From Rhizobiaceae bacterium (GTDB lineage Bacteria > Pseudomonadota > Alphaproteobacteria > Rhizobiales > Rhizobiaceae), in NCBI GenBank assembly GCA_029212415.1, contig JARGOF010000041.1, positions 1 to 48,681 on the forward strand: 48,681 bases of DNA, given 5' to 3'. How positions within the stretch are numbered: the stretch's first letter is position 1; every line of letters starts with the position of its first letter. Of this stretch, positions 17,162 to 24,930 are shown in pieces. Under the pieces are notes generated by a model, which ran no database searches, was not told the origin of the DNA, and saw only the letters and a program-made list of their open reading frames with translations. Both the position numbers and the translations under genes were made by a program.

Positions 17162-18676
17162 ATGTCTGAGCAGAGCGCCCCTGTTGAAAAAGCTGTTCTG
17201 GAGGTGACCGAGGTCAAAAAGGCCTATGGACCCACATTGGCTCTGACCGGCGTGGATATGAATCTCTATCCCGGCCAGGTCCATGCACTGATGGGTGAGA
17301 ATGGTGCCGGTAAAAGCACATTGGTCCGGATTCTGGTGGGTGCGACGCGACCATCGGGAGGGGCCTTCAGGCTCAACGGAGAACGGGTGAGTTTTCATTC
17401 CGTATCTGACGCCATCAAGGCGGGTATTGTCCCGATCTATCAGCATCTTACATTGTTCAACGAACTCAGCGTGCTTGAGAATCTCTATAGTTTTGACACA
17501 GCGACAGCAGGCCTGTTGCCGCCTTATCTGGGCAGCGCAGCGGCAGAAACGGCAAAAGCAAGCCTCGCCCGGGTTGGGCTTTCTGTCTCGCTGGAACAGA
17601 AAGTATCGACCCTGAAACTAGGCGAACGGCAACTTCTTGAAATCGCACGCGGACTTCAGCGCAATTGCACGGTCCTGCTGCTGGATGAACCAACAGCCGC
17701 ACTCAATGCCCATGAGGCTGACCGTTTGCTGGAGGTCATCCGCGGACTGGCAGCCGAGGGGGTTGCGATCCTCTATATCAGCCACAAGAGTGACGAGATT
17801 CGCAAGGTCGCCGATGTCGTTACCGTATTGCGCGATGGCCGCTCGGTGATATGCGGTGCGCCCCTGAAGGACACCTCAGTCGATGAATTGGTCAATGCGA
17901 TGCTGGGGCACGCCTTTGCTGTTGTTGACAAGCAAATGCCGGTTCCCGGTGAAATTGTCCTTGAAGCAAAACAGATGGTGCTGGTTCCAGGTGGAGCGCC
18001 CGTATCCTTTGCTGTAGCTGCCGGCGAGGTTCTGGGGGTGATTGGACTGGTGGGCTCGGGTGCCGAGGAAATCGGCCAGGCGCTGGCCGGAGCCCGGGAC
18101 ATTCTGTCTGGTTCCATTGCCATCGACGGGCAATTGGCACACCCCTATTCCCGGCGCGATGCGGTCAGAATGGGTGTGGGCTATGTCCCACCGGATCGCC
18201 ACGAAGACGGTTTGTTTGAACTGCATAGCGCACTGAGCAACGCCTCCGCATCCATCCTGAAAACGGTCTCGAAGTTCTTTTTCCTGCAGCCAAAAAAGGA
18301 AAAAGCCTCATTCTCCCGCCGTTTTCAGGCGCTGGCGCTGAACCCGAACGAGCCCGATCGTGAAATCCAGCATTTCTCGGGTGGTAATCAACAAAAAGTT
18401 CTGGTTGCCAGAAACCTGGCTATTGCCGGTTTGAGGATCCTGGTTTTGACAGAGCCAACACGCGGCGTTGATGTCGGTGCCCGGGACAAGATTCATGACG
18501 CAATTGTCGAGGCGACCCATGCCGGTCAGGCGGTGGTTCTGATCACCACGGATCTGGAGGAACTGACAAGTCTTGCGCATCGGACGCTTATTGTCAGGAA
18601 CGGTCAGATTGTGCGGGAATTGCCGCAGTTCAGCTCGCCCGATGATGTGGCACTGGCAATGTTGGAGCAGGAGTAA
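17162..18676 (+). CDS. CUT2-type sugar ABC transporter, ATP-binding protein
   Basis: This 504-residue protein has two fused ATP-binding cassettes, as in RbsA/MglA-type importers. Cassette 1 has Walker A GENGAGKST near residue 51, signature LKLGERQLLEIARG and Walker B LLLDEPTAALN. Cassette 2 has a degenerate Walker A (GLVGSGAEEIG), which is usual for this family. It has a good signature FSGGNQQKVLVARNL but Walker B LVLTEPTRGVDVG, where Thr430 replaces the expected Asp. The frame is open 75 bp further upstream; the Met at 17162 fits homologs. It is the first gene of an operon with two permeases and a binding protein and is separated from the next start by 3 bp. The substrate is unknown. Confidence 0.93.
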   Translation: MSEQSAPVEKAVLEVTEVKKAYGPTLALTGVDMNLYPGQVHALMGENGAGKSTLVRILVGATRPSGGAFRLNGERVSFHSVSDAIKAGIVPIYQHLTLFNELSVLENLYSFDTATAGLLPPYLGSAAAETAKASLARVGLSVSLEQKVSTLKLGERQLLEIARGLQRNCTVLLLDEPTAALNAHEADRLLEVIRGLAAEGVAILYISHKSDEIRKVADVVTVLRDGRSVICGAPLKDTSVDELVNAMLGHAFAVVDKQMPVPGEIVLEAKQMVLVPGGAPVSFAVAAGEVLGVIGLVGSGAEEIGQALAGARDILSGSIAIDGQLAHPYSRRDAVRMGVGYVPPDRHEDGLFELHSALSNASASILKTVSKFFFLQPKKEKASFSRRFQALALNPNEPDREIQHFSGGNQQKVLVARNLAIAGLRILVLTEPTRGVDVGARDKIHDAIVEATHAGQAVVLITTDLEELTSLAHRTLIVRNGQIVRELPQFSSPDDVALAMLEQE

Positions 18677-18679
18677 CCC

Positions 18680-19681
18680 ATGGCAGATTCGCCCGGATAT
18701 ATTGGCAGGTTGCGCATGGTGCCCAAATCATTGTGGGTGCTCGTGGTGCAATTTGCGGTGTTTTCCCTTTTGGTTCCGAACTTCTTTGCCGTCTCGAATT
18801 TCGAGAACATATTGCGTGTTTCATCCATTCTCATGCTGGCCTCGCTGGGGCAGGCGATTGTCATCATTCTGGCCGGGGTTGAGTTCTCCGTTGGCTCGGC
18901 AGTGGCCCTGTGCAGCATTGTTGCCGTTTTCGCTGTTCAGTCTGTCTCTGTGCCAATGGCCTTTGCGGCGGGCTTTGTCATCGTTCTGGTGATCGGCGCC
19001 ATCAATGGCACGCTGATTGCCTATGCCAAATTGCCCCCATTTCTTGCAACTCTGGCGATGCTGATGCTTGTCCACGGTGTGGCGTCGCTGGCAGTGGGCG
19101 GTTTGCCGATTGAGGCTCCGGTATCGGAATCCTTTTACTGGATGGGGCGCGGCAAGGCTTTCGGCATACCTGTTCCCATCCTGCTCGCTGCTTTCGGGCT
19201 GGTGGTTCACTATATCCTGCTGTCCAAAACGACGTTCGGAAGACAGATCTATCTGGTGGGCTCCAACGAACGGGCCGCGCATCTGTCAGGGATAGCGGTC
19301 AACCGGATCAAGTTCTTGGGCTATGTCGCTGCAGCCGGTTTTGTTGCTGTTTCAGGATTGATCCTGACATCCCGGGTTGCCTCGGGACAGCCCAACCTGA
19401 TTCCGAATTTGCCTTTTGAAACAATATCCGCCTGTGCAGTGGGTGGTCTCAGCCTTGCCGGCGGACGCGGCTCCACCTTGCAGGTCTTGGTGGGTGTGCT
19501 GATCATCGCCATGTTGAACAATTCCATTGTCTTGCTGAACCTGCCAACAGCCTTTCAACTCGCCGTACTGGGTTTTGTCATCATCGCTGCGGTTGTGTTT
19601 CAAACCACGCCGGACCGTTTCAGTTTTCTGTCCATGCGTGCCGCTTTTGCGCAAAAAACCAAGCCTCAGGGTGATGCATGA
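18680..19681 (+). CDS. CUT2-type ABC transporter permease 1
   Basis: This 333-residue RbsC-like permease (BPD_transp_2 family) has about nine hydrophobic segments. Family landmarks are LASLGQAIVIILAGVEFSVG, where a Glu replaces the Asp of the usual GIDLSVG, then GAINGTLIAYAKLPPFLATLA, VGSNERAAHLSGIAVNRIK and CAVGGLSLAGGRGS, which resembles the RbsC GGTSLxGG segment. It pairs with the next permease to form a heterodimeric channel driven by the upstream ATPase. GGAG lies just before the start, and its stop overlaps the next gene's start (ATGA). Confidence 0.92.
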   Translation: MADSPGYIGRLRMVPKSLWVLVVQFAVFSLLVPNFFAVSNFENILRVSSILMLASLGQAIVIILAGVEFSVGSAVALCSIVAVFAVQSVSVPMAFAAGFVIVLVIGAINGTLIAYAKLPPFLATLAMLMLVHGVASLAVGGLPIEAPVSESFYWMGRGKAFGIPVPILLAAFGLVVHYILLSKTTFGRQIYLVGSNERAAHLSGIAVNRIKFLGYVAAAGFVAVSGLILTSRVASGQPNLIPNLPFETISACAVGGLSLAGGRGSTLQVLVGVLIIAMLNNSIVLLNLPTAFQLAVLGFVIIAAVVFQTTPDRFSFLSMRAAFAQKTKPQGDA

Positions 19682-20670
19682 TGACAAATGTTAGCACCAC
19701 AACTGCCCAGCAATGGTCTCCAACAGGCATCCTGAGCGGCGCAGCAGCCCTCATTTGTCTGATTGCAGCAAGCATCGGATTTTCCATGGCGCTGCCGAAT
19801 TTCGGCTCGCCGGGCAATGCCGCCAACATACTGCTGCAGTTCGGACCACTGGCGCTTCTGGCGCTGGGCCAGATGTGCGTCATTCTGGTGCGCGGGTTTG
19901 ATATTTCCGTCGGAGCCGTCCTGGCCCTGTCGAGTGTTACAGCGGCTCTGGCCATAGAGCAGTTCGGGATTTTCGGTCTGATTGCCGCGCCGCTGACGGG
20001 GTTGGCCCTGGGCATATTGAACGGAATTCTGGTGGGCCTGCTGTCCATACCACCGATCATTGCCACACTTGGAATGCTGCTTTTTGCCCGCGGCCTGGCG
20101 CTTCTCATCAGCAACAATGGACAGGTTGTCCTGGTGACGGGCGCGCCGCAGATGCAATTGCTCGATTTCAGCTTTGGTCAGTTTCTGTCCATTCCCTACA
20201 GTGCCCTGCTGACCTTTGGTGTTTTTCTTGCTGTGGCAATCTTTCTCAAACGCATGCGCGCCGGTCGCCGGTTGTTTCTCATTGGCGGTGATCCAGAGGC
20301 CGCAAGGCTGGTTGGAACGCCCGTCACACGCGGCTTCGTTCTGGCCTATGGGCTGTGTGGCGCCCTGGCCGGGCTGGCTGCAGTGTTGATTCTGACAAAG
20401 ACCGGTGCGGGGCTGCCGACCGATGGCGTCGGAATGGAGTTGAATGCCATAGCCGCAGCCGTCATTGGCGGATCCTTGCTCACAGGCGGCGTTGCAAGTC
20501 CATTGCGGGTGCTCTTTGCCGCGTTGTTCATTCAGGTCGTTCAATCCGGATTGAGCTTCAGTGCGGTTTCTCCCTATGCGGGAGAAGTCGTGATGGGGCT
20601 CGTCATTCTGATCGCTGGTTTGCTCGATCAGATAACACGTCGAAAACTGCAAACAATCACGATGCACTGA
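19678..20670 (+). CDS. CUT2-type ABC transporter permease 2
   Basis: This 330-residue RbsC-like permease has the GQMCVILVRGFDISVGAVLAL motif early, ILNGILVGLLSIPPIIATLGML in the middle, GGDPEAARLVGTPVTRGF in the cytosolic loop, and AAAVIGGSLLTGGVAS near the C-terminus. Unlike permease 1 it keeps the Asp of the GFDISVG motif. The start overlaps the previous stop by 4 bp (two consecutive ATGs at 19678 and 19681), so translation is coupled. The pair of unequal permeases argues for a heterodimeric channel. Confidence 0.92.
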   Translation: MMTNVSTTTAQQWSPTGILSGAAALICLIAASIGFSMALPNFGSPGNAANILLQFGPLALLALGQMCVILVRGFDISVGAVLALSSVTAALAIEQFGIFGLIAAPLTGLALGILNGILVGLLSIPPIIATLGMLLFARGLALLISNNGQVVLVTGAPQMQLLDFSFGQFLSIPYSALLTFGVFLAVAIFLKRMRAGRRLFLIGGDPEAARLVGTPVTRGFVLAYGLCGALAGLAAVLILTKTGAGLPTDGVGMELNAIAAAVIGGSLLTGGVASPLRVLFAALFIQVVQSGLSFSAVSPYAGEVVMGLVILIAGLLDQITRRKLQTITMH

Positions 20671-20696
20671 TACCAATAATAGAAAAGGGGAAACAC

Positions 20697-21662
20697 ATGA
20701 GTTTCAGAAAAAATATCAAGCGCGGGAGCGCGATGCTGGTTGGTCTGCTGATGATGTCCGGCATAGCCAACTCCGAAGAATTGACCATCGGCCTTTCCGT
20801 TCCGGCCATGGCGACAGGTTTCTGGACATCAGCAACCTATGGTGTGGAAAAGGAAGCGGAACTGGCTGGCGTCAAGCTGATCAAACTTGATGCCGGGGCC
20901 GATACCAATGTGGCCCAGCAGGTGTCTCAGATCGGTGATCTTATCCAGCGCAGAGTGGATGCGATCATCATCGGCGCCACCAATGGTGATGCGGTCAAAC
21001 CGATGGCCGAACGTGCGATCGCTGCAGGTATTCCGATCATCGGATTTTCCAGTCCGCCTTCGACAGACAAGCTGGCGTCCTATATCGGCGCTGACCACTA
21101 TGATATGGGGCGGCTTCAGGCGCAATGTCTGGGAACCGCCATGGGCGGCAAGGGCAAAGTGGCGATGCTGTCCTTCATTGAAGGGCAAATCTGGGCAGAA
21201 TACCGGGCAAATGGCTTCAAGGAGACTTTGGCAGCTGAATTTCCCGACATTTCAATCGTTGCTGAAAACCGATTGGCAACCACGCGTGCACAGGGCATCA
21301 CAGCCAGTGAAGACCTGTTGCAGCGCTTCCCTGACCTGGGTGGATTCTACACGACCATTGATGAACTTGCAGCGGGCACCGTTACGGCAATCAAGGCTGC
21401 CGGACGCGATGACAAGATCTACGTTGCAACATCGAATCTGAGCCCGGTTGCCCAGCAAATGCTCACCGATGGTGACCTGGTCTGCACGTCCATTCAAAAG
21501 ATCGTGGGGCAGGGACGCAGTGCGCTGCGTGAAGCGGTCAAGGCGGCAAAGGGTTTGGAAAACGAACCGGCTGTCATCCTTCCCGCAGTTCTGGTCAATC
21601 CCGAGAATCTGGCAACAACGGATCTTTCCGAAGTTGTCGCCCCGATGGACTACCGTCCTTAA
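20697..21662 (+). CDS. Periplasmic substrate-binding protein (Peripla_BP_4, RbsB-like)
   Basis: This 321-residue protein has a signal peptide (MSFRKNIKRG, hydrophobic core, cleavage near IANS-EE) and the type I periplasmic-binding fold. Landmarks are LTIGLSVPAMATGFWTS, GDLIQRRVDAIIIGATNGDAV, AGIPIIGFSSPP, YIGADHYDMGRLQA and GKGKVAMLSF. The strong site AAAAGGGGAAA lies upstream of the ATG. The frame is open far into the preceding permease gene, but only this Met gives a signal peptide. The pocket residues hint at a polar, sugar-like or cyclic ligand, as usual for the family; the neighbours (amidase, deacetylase) suggest one containing C-N bonds. Confidence 0.93.
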   Translation: MSFRKNIKRGSAMLVGLLMMSGIANSEELTIGLSVPAMATGFWTSATYGVEKEAELAGVKLIKLDAGADTNVAQQVSQIGDLIQRRVDAIIIGATNGDAVKPMAERAIAAGIPIIGFSSPPSTDKLASYIGADHYDMGRLQAQCLGTAMGGKGKVAMLSFIEGQIWAEYRANGFKETLAAEFPDISIVAENRLATTRAQGITASEDLLQRFPDLGGFYTTIDELAAGTVTAIKAAGRDDKIYVATSNLSPVAQQMLTDGDLVCTSIQKIVGQGRSALREAVKAAKGLENEPAVILPAVLVNPENLATTDLSEVVAPMDYRP

Positions 21663-21691
21663 CATCACGTCGCGCTAAGCGGAGAGCCAAA

Positions 21692-22594
21692 ATGAAAATT
21701 GAACCCAACAATCGCTTCCCCTATAGCGCGATCACTTCCCGGCCGGATTTCCTCTGGCCGGGAGGCAAGCGCCTGGCAGTCTATGTCGCGCTGTGTGTCG
21801 AGCATTTTTCCTATGGCACGGGGCTGGGGCTGCCTTATTCCCCCGGCTTGAGCCATCCCAATTCCTACAATTATGGCTGGCGTGAATACGGCAATCGTGT
21901 CGGTGGCTGGCGGCTTCTCGAGCTGTTCGAGTCCTATAAATTGCCCTTGAGCGTGCTGCTGAATACCGCCTGTTATGATCATTGCGCCGAACTGGTGCAT
22001 GCCTTCAGCGCGCGCGGCGACGAGATTGTTGCCCATGGAAAAACCAATTCTGAACATCCGAACGGCATGAGCATTGAGGATGAACGCAGTCTGATTGCCG
22101 AAGTGACCGCAGCCATCAAGCAGCATACGGGCAAAGCCCCGCAAGGATGGATGAGCCCGGGTGCCCATCCAAGTGCAAATACCGAAGACCTGCTGGCTGA
22201 GGCCGGATATCGCTATACGATGGATTGGCCGATAGATGATCAGCCGGTGTGGATGACCACCAAGGGCGGTCCTTTGTTGAGCATGCCATACCCGCATGAA
22301 GTCAATGATGTTCCGATGATCGTCATGCATGATGGAACGGCGCGGGATTTCGCCGATATGGCAATCGACAATATTGCGGAAATGCTTGAGCAATCAGAAA
22401 AACAATCTCTAGCCTGTGGGGTGACCATTCACACATTCATTGTGGGTCAGCCATTTCGCATCCGCCAATTCCGTCGCGTTCTTGATTTTCTGAATGAGCA
22501 TTCCTCGCAGATCTGGTTTGCCACCGCCGGTGAGATTGCCGACCATTACGCCAAAAGCATGAAGCCCGGGGAGACTCAGCATGCCGGTCAATGA
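21692..22594 (+). CDS. CE4 polysaccharide deacetylase / PuuE-like hydrolase
   Basis: This 300-residue NodB-homology-fold protein shows the family barrel segments: LAVYVALCVEHFSY, LSVLLNTACYDHC, GDEIVAHGKTNSEH (a HxxxxxxH metal motif) at about 111-124, APQGWMSPGAH and the C-terminal GVTIHTFIVGQPFR. The TFDDG motif of true polysaccharide deacetylases is absent. The form resembles allantoinase PuuE-type or other small-molecule amidohydrolases of this fold. In an operon with an amidase and an amino-acid dehydrogenase it more likely opens a C-N bond of an imported small molecule than acts on a polysaccharide. GGAGAG precedes the start. It overlaps the next gene by 14 bp. Confidence 0.87.
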   Translation: MKIEPNNRFPYSAITSRPDFLWPGGKRLAVYVALCVEHFSYGTGLGLPYSPGLSHPNSYNYGWREYGNRVGGWRLLELFESYKLPLSVLLNTACYDHCAELVHAFSARGDEIVAHGKTNSEHPNGMSIEDERSLIAEVTAAIKQHTGKAPQGWMSPGAHPSANTEDLLAEAGYRYTMDWPIDDQPVWMTTKGGPLLSMPYPHEVNDVPMIVMHDGTARDFADMAIDNIAEMLEQSEKQSLACGVTIHTFIVGQPFRIRQFRRVLDFLNEHSSQIWFATAGEIADHYAKSMKPGETQHAGQ

Positions 22595-23417
22595 CACGTT
22601 CAACGCAAAACCTGCGCCCATCCGCGTAGCAATTGCTGGCCTCGGTGCTGTGGGGCTTGCAGTGGCGCATGCCCTCAATGACGGCATTGATGGCTATGTG
22701 CTGGACGCCGTTTCGGCAAGAAACAAGGCGGCGGCCGCCGATCGACTGGCGTTTCTGTCAGAACCAGTGCCGATCGTTGCGGTGGAAGAGCTGGAAAGTT
22801 ACGCCGATATCGTGATCGAATGCGCCCCGGCTGAATTGCTTCCCAAAATTGCCGAGTCCTTCCTGCGCGCACGAAAGACAGTCATCATCCTTTCCTGCGG
22901 TGCGTTGCTGCGGAATGAATATCTTATTGAATTGGCGGCTGAAACCGGAGGAAAAATCATCGTACCTTCAGGAGCCTTGCTGGGACTTGATGCGGTTTCG
23001 GCCGCTGCCGAAGGCAAGATCGAGTCGGTGAAGATGGTGACACGCAAACCGGTTGGCGGCCTTCTCGGGGCTCCCTATCTTGTCGAAAACAACATCGATA
23101 TTTCGCAAATCACGGAACCAATGAAAGTTTTCGACGGCACAGCGCGCGAGGCAGCGGTGGGCTTTCCTGCCAACCTTAATGTGGCGGTGGCGCTGTCGCT
23201 TGCAGGTGTTGGTGCCGACAGGACAAAGCTAGAGATCTGGGCCGATCCCGACCTGAAGCTGAACACCCACAAGATCTCTGTCAGGTCCGACAGTGCGAAT
23301 CTGGAGATGTCCATCGAGAATATCCCAACGGATAATCCCAAGACCGGACGTATAACAGCCTTGTCGGTGATCGCAGCCTTGCGAAAGCTCAACGGTCCGA
23401 TCAGGGTGGGTACGTGA
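22581..23417 (+). CDS. Aspartate dehydrogenase-like (NadX family) enzyme
   Basis: This 278-residue protein has an N-terminal NAD(P)-binding Rossmann fold (VAIAGLGAVGLAVAHAL at about 16-32, IVIECAP near residue 75) and the C-terminal aspartate-dehydrogenase domain. Diagnostic segments are IVPSGALLGLDAVSAA, MVTRKPVGGLLG, FPANLNVAVALSLAG, LNTHKISV with the conserved catalytic-site His, and NPKTGRITALSVIAAL. Characterised members oxidise L-aspartate to oxaloacetate (or iminoaspartate) with NAD(P). No nadA or nadC is nearby, so here it probably deaminates an amino acid in catabolism; the true substrate may differ. It overlaps the deacetylase by 14 bp and the amidase GTG by 4 bp. Confidence 0.9.
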   Translation: MPVNDTFNAKPAPIRVAIAGLGAVGLAVAHALNDGIDGYVLDAVSARNKAAAADRLAFLSEPVPIVAVEELESYADIVIECAPAELLPKIAESFLRARKTVIILSCGALLRNEYLIELAAETGGKIIVPSGALLGLDAVSAAAEGKIESVKMVTRKPVGGLLGAPYLVENNIDISQITEPMKVFDGTAREAAVGFPANLNVAVALSLAGVGADRTKLEIWADPDLKLNTHKISVRSDSANLEMSIENIPTDNPKTGRITALSVIAALRKLNGPIRVGT

Positions 23418-24862
23418 AGGATGCCGATGAAAATGGTGGAATGACAATGCAAAGGCTGTTTGCAAAGCTTGGATTGGGTGAAAGCAGCCAGGAGCGCAAT
23501 CGCGCTCAGGCAGCTGCCCGCAAATTGGTCGCAGCAGCCGTTTTCGAGACGGACGCGCCTCAAGCTGGCAACGACACGATGCAAGCGGATCGGTGGGTAA
23601 GTCAGCCGAAGGCAGCTTTGCAAAGCCTTCTGAACGAACCGGATTTGGTGACCCCGCCACCACTTGATGTCATTCAGCAGAAATATGGATGTTTTACCGA
23701 GATATTTGATAGTGCGGGTCACCACGAAAGCGGTGCCTTGCGGGTAGCAGTGAAGGATGTTTTTGCCTTCGATGGCCATCGGCCAACTGCCGGGTTGCCC
23801 AGTGCGCCGGATTGGCTCGCGCTTGATCCTTCCCCCGCCATCCAACGCATCCTTTCTGCCGGTGGCAGGATTGTCGGGACAACGAAACTTTCACCCTGGT
23901 GCTATCTGCCGATTGAACACAATGAATTTGTTGCGCCACCACGCAATCCGGCCGGAGCAGATCTGTTGGTCGGCGGATCATCAAGCGGGTCGGCTGTTGC
24001 CGTGGCCAGTGGGGCTGTGCCCGTCGCCCTCGGTACGGACACCGGCGGCTCTGTGCGCATTCCTGCAGCGCTTTGCGGTGTATTGGGATTCAAACCCACT
24101 GCAGGACGTATCCCCCTGGAGGGCGTTGTTCCGCTTGGCAAGACGCAGGATACAATTGGCATTCTCGCCAGAAAAACCGAGTGTTTGTCAAATCTGTTTG
24201 CCGTATTGGCAAATGACCGCGCAGAGTTTGCAGGGCAAGCCGGAAGTGATTTGGGCATTGCAGTTCCAGAAGCAATATTTGAGCATGCTGATCCGCAGAT
24301 TGTTGCAGCTGGAGCGCGCGCTCGCATCCAGTTGAGTAACGCGGGCTATGAGGTCGCGGATACGGTGCCGCTGCCGCTTGGAGCATTGAATGCAGTGGCA
24401 GGTGTGATCACCGGTCATGAGGCTGGCGCGTATCATTTCGATGGTCTGGTCAACCGCCCCGATTGTTATGCGCCTTCAGTGCGCGACAGGCTGCTTGTCG
24501 GCCTGTCCATTCATGCTTCCGAGTATCGCAAGGCTTTGGAAACCCGCGCAACATTGCGTGATCATGTACTCTCCAGAGTCTTTGGGGCAGCCGATTTTGT
24601 CTTGCTGCCCACAGTGAATTGTTTTGCGCCAAAGGTGCTGCCCGGCGATGATCCTGACCCAGCTGCCATTTCCGCACTGTCACTGGAATTGCTGTCGCTT
24701 AACCGCTGGGTCAATTTGCTGGGACTTCCGGCAATATCCATTCCGCTTTCACTGCCGGGCGCTCTGCCCACCTCGATACAGATTGTCGGACGCCCCCATA
24801 GTGATGAGCGTATCATCGAAATCGCCGGCATCTTTGAACAGACCACCGCATCTTCAAACTGA
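23414..24862 (+). CDS. Amidase signature family protein
   Basis: This 482-residue amidase signature enzyme has the Ser-cisSer-Lys triad: Lys in LRVAVKDVFAF, cis-Ser in VGGSSSGSAVAVASG and the nucleophile Ser in GTDTGGSVRIPAALCG, followed by GFKPTAGRIP. Such enzymes hydrolyse amides (and sometimes ureas or carbamoyl groups); the substrate cannot be read from sequence. The GTG at 23414 overlaps the previous stop (GTGA). An alternative ATG at 23447 has GGTGGA six bases upstream and would shorten the protein by 11 residues. It is the last gene of the plus-strand operon and faces the ThDP enzyme gene. Confidence 0.93.
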   Translation: MKDADENGGMTMQRLFAKLGLGESSQERNRAQAAARKLVAAAVFETDAPQAGNDTMQADRWVSQPKAALQSLLNEPDLVTPPPLDVIQQKYGCFTEIFDSAGHHESGALRVAVKDVFAFDGHRPTAGLPSAPDWLALDPSPAIQRILSAGGRIVGTTKLSPWCYLPIEHNEFVAPPRNPAGADLLVGGSSSGSAVAVASGAVPVALGTDTGGSVRIPAALCGVLGFKPTAGRIPLEGVVPLGKTQDTIGILARKTECLSNLFAVLANDRAEFAGQAGSDLGIAVPEAIFEHADPQIVAAGARARIQLSNAGYEVADTVPLPLGALNAVAGVITGHEAGAYHFDGLVNRPDCYAPSVRDRLLVGLSIHASEYRKALETRATLRDHVLSRVFGAADFVLLPTVNCFAPKVLPGDDPDPAAISALSLELLSLNRWVNLLGLPAISIPLSLPGALPTSIQIVGRPHSDERIIEIAGIFEQTTASSN

Positions 24863-24886
24863 AAGATTTGACGATGCGGCAATCCT

Positions 24887-24926
24887 GATTGCGGGAAGGG
24901 GGCTTTCGGTATCCCTGTCCGCAATC
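24887..24926. terminator. Hairpin between convergent amidase and ThDP-enzyme genes
   Basis: GATTGCGG (24887-24894) pairs perfectly with CCGCAATC (24919-24926), and most of the next six positions inside also pair (GAAGGG with CCCTGT). It fills the 68-bp gap between two converging genes. No U tract follows on either strand, so termination is inferred from position and structure only. Confidence 0.4.
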
Positions 24927-24930
24927 GCGT

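Noticed and set aside
19666-20676. 336-codon antisense frame opposite permease 2
   Set aside because: Composition is that of the complement of a hydrophobic gene; no domain pattern and no ribosome-binding site.
20355-20696. Open extension of the binding-protein frame into the permease gene
   Set aside because: It lies inside permease 2 in another frame; only the Met at 20697 gives a signal peptide and a ribosome-binding site.
15038-24862. Vitamin B6 degradation (alpha/beta hydrolase plus semialdehyde dehydrogenase)
   Set aside because: None of the pyridoxal or pyridoxic-acid ring-modifying enzymes are present, and the hydrolase is not in the operon.
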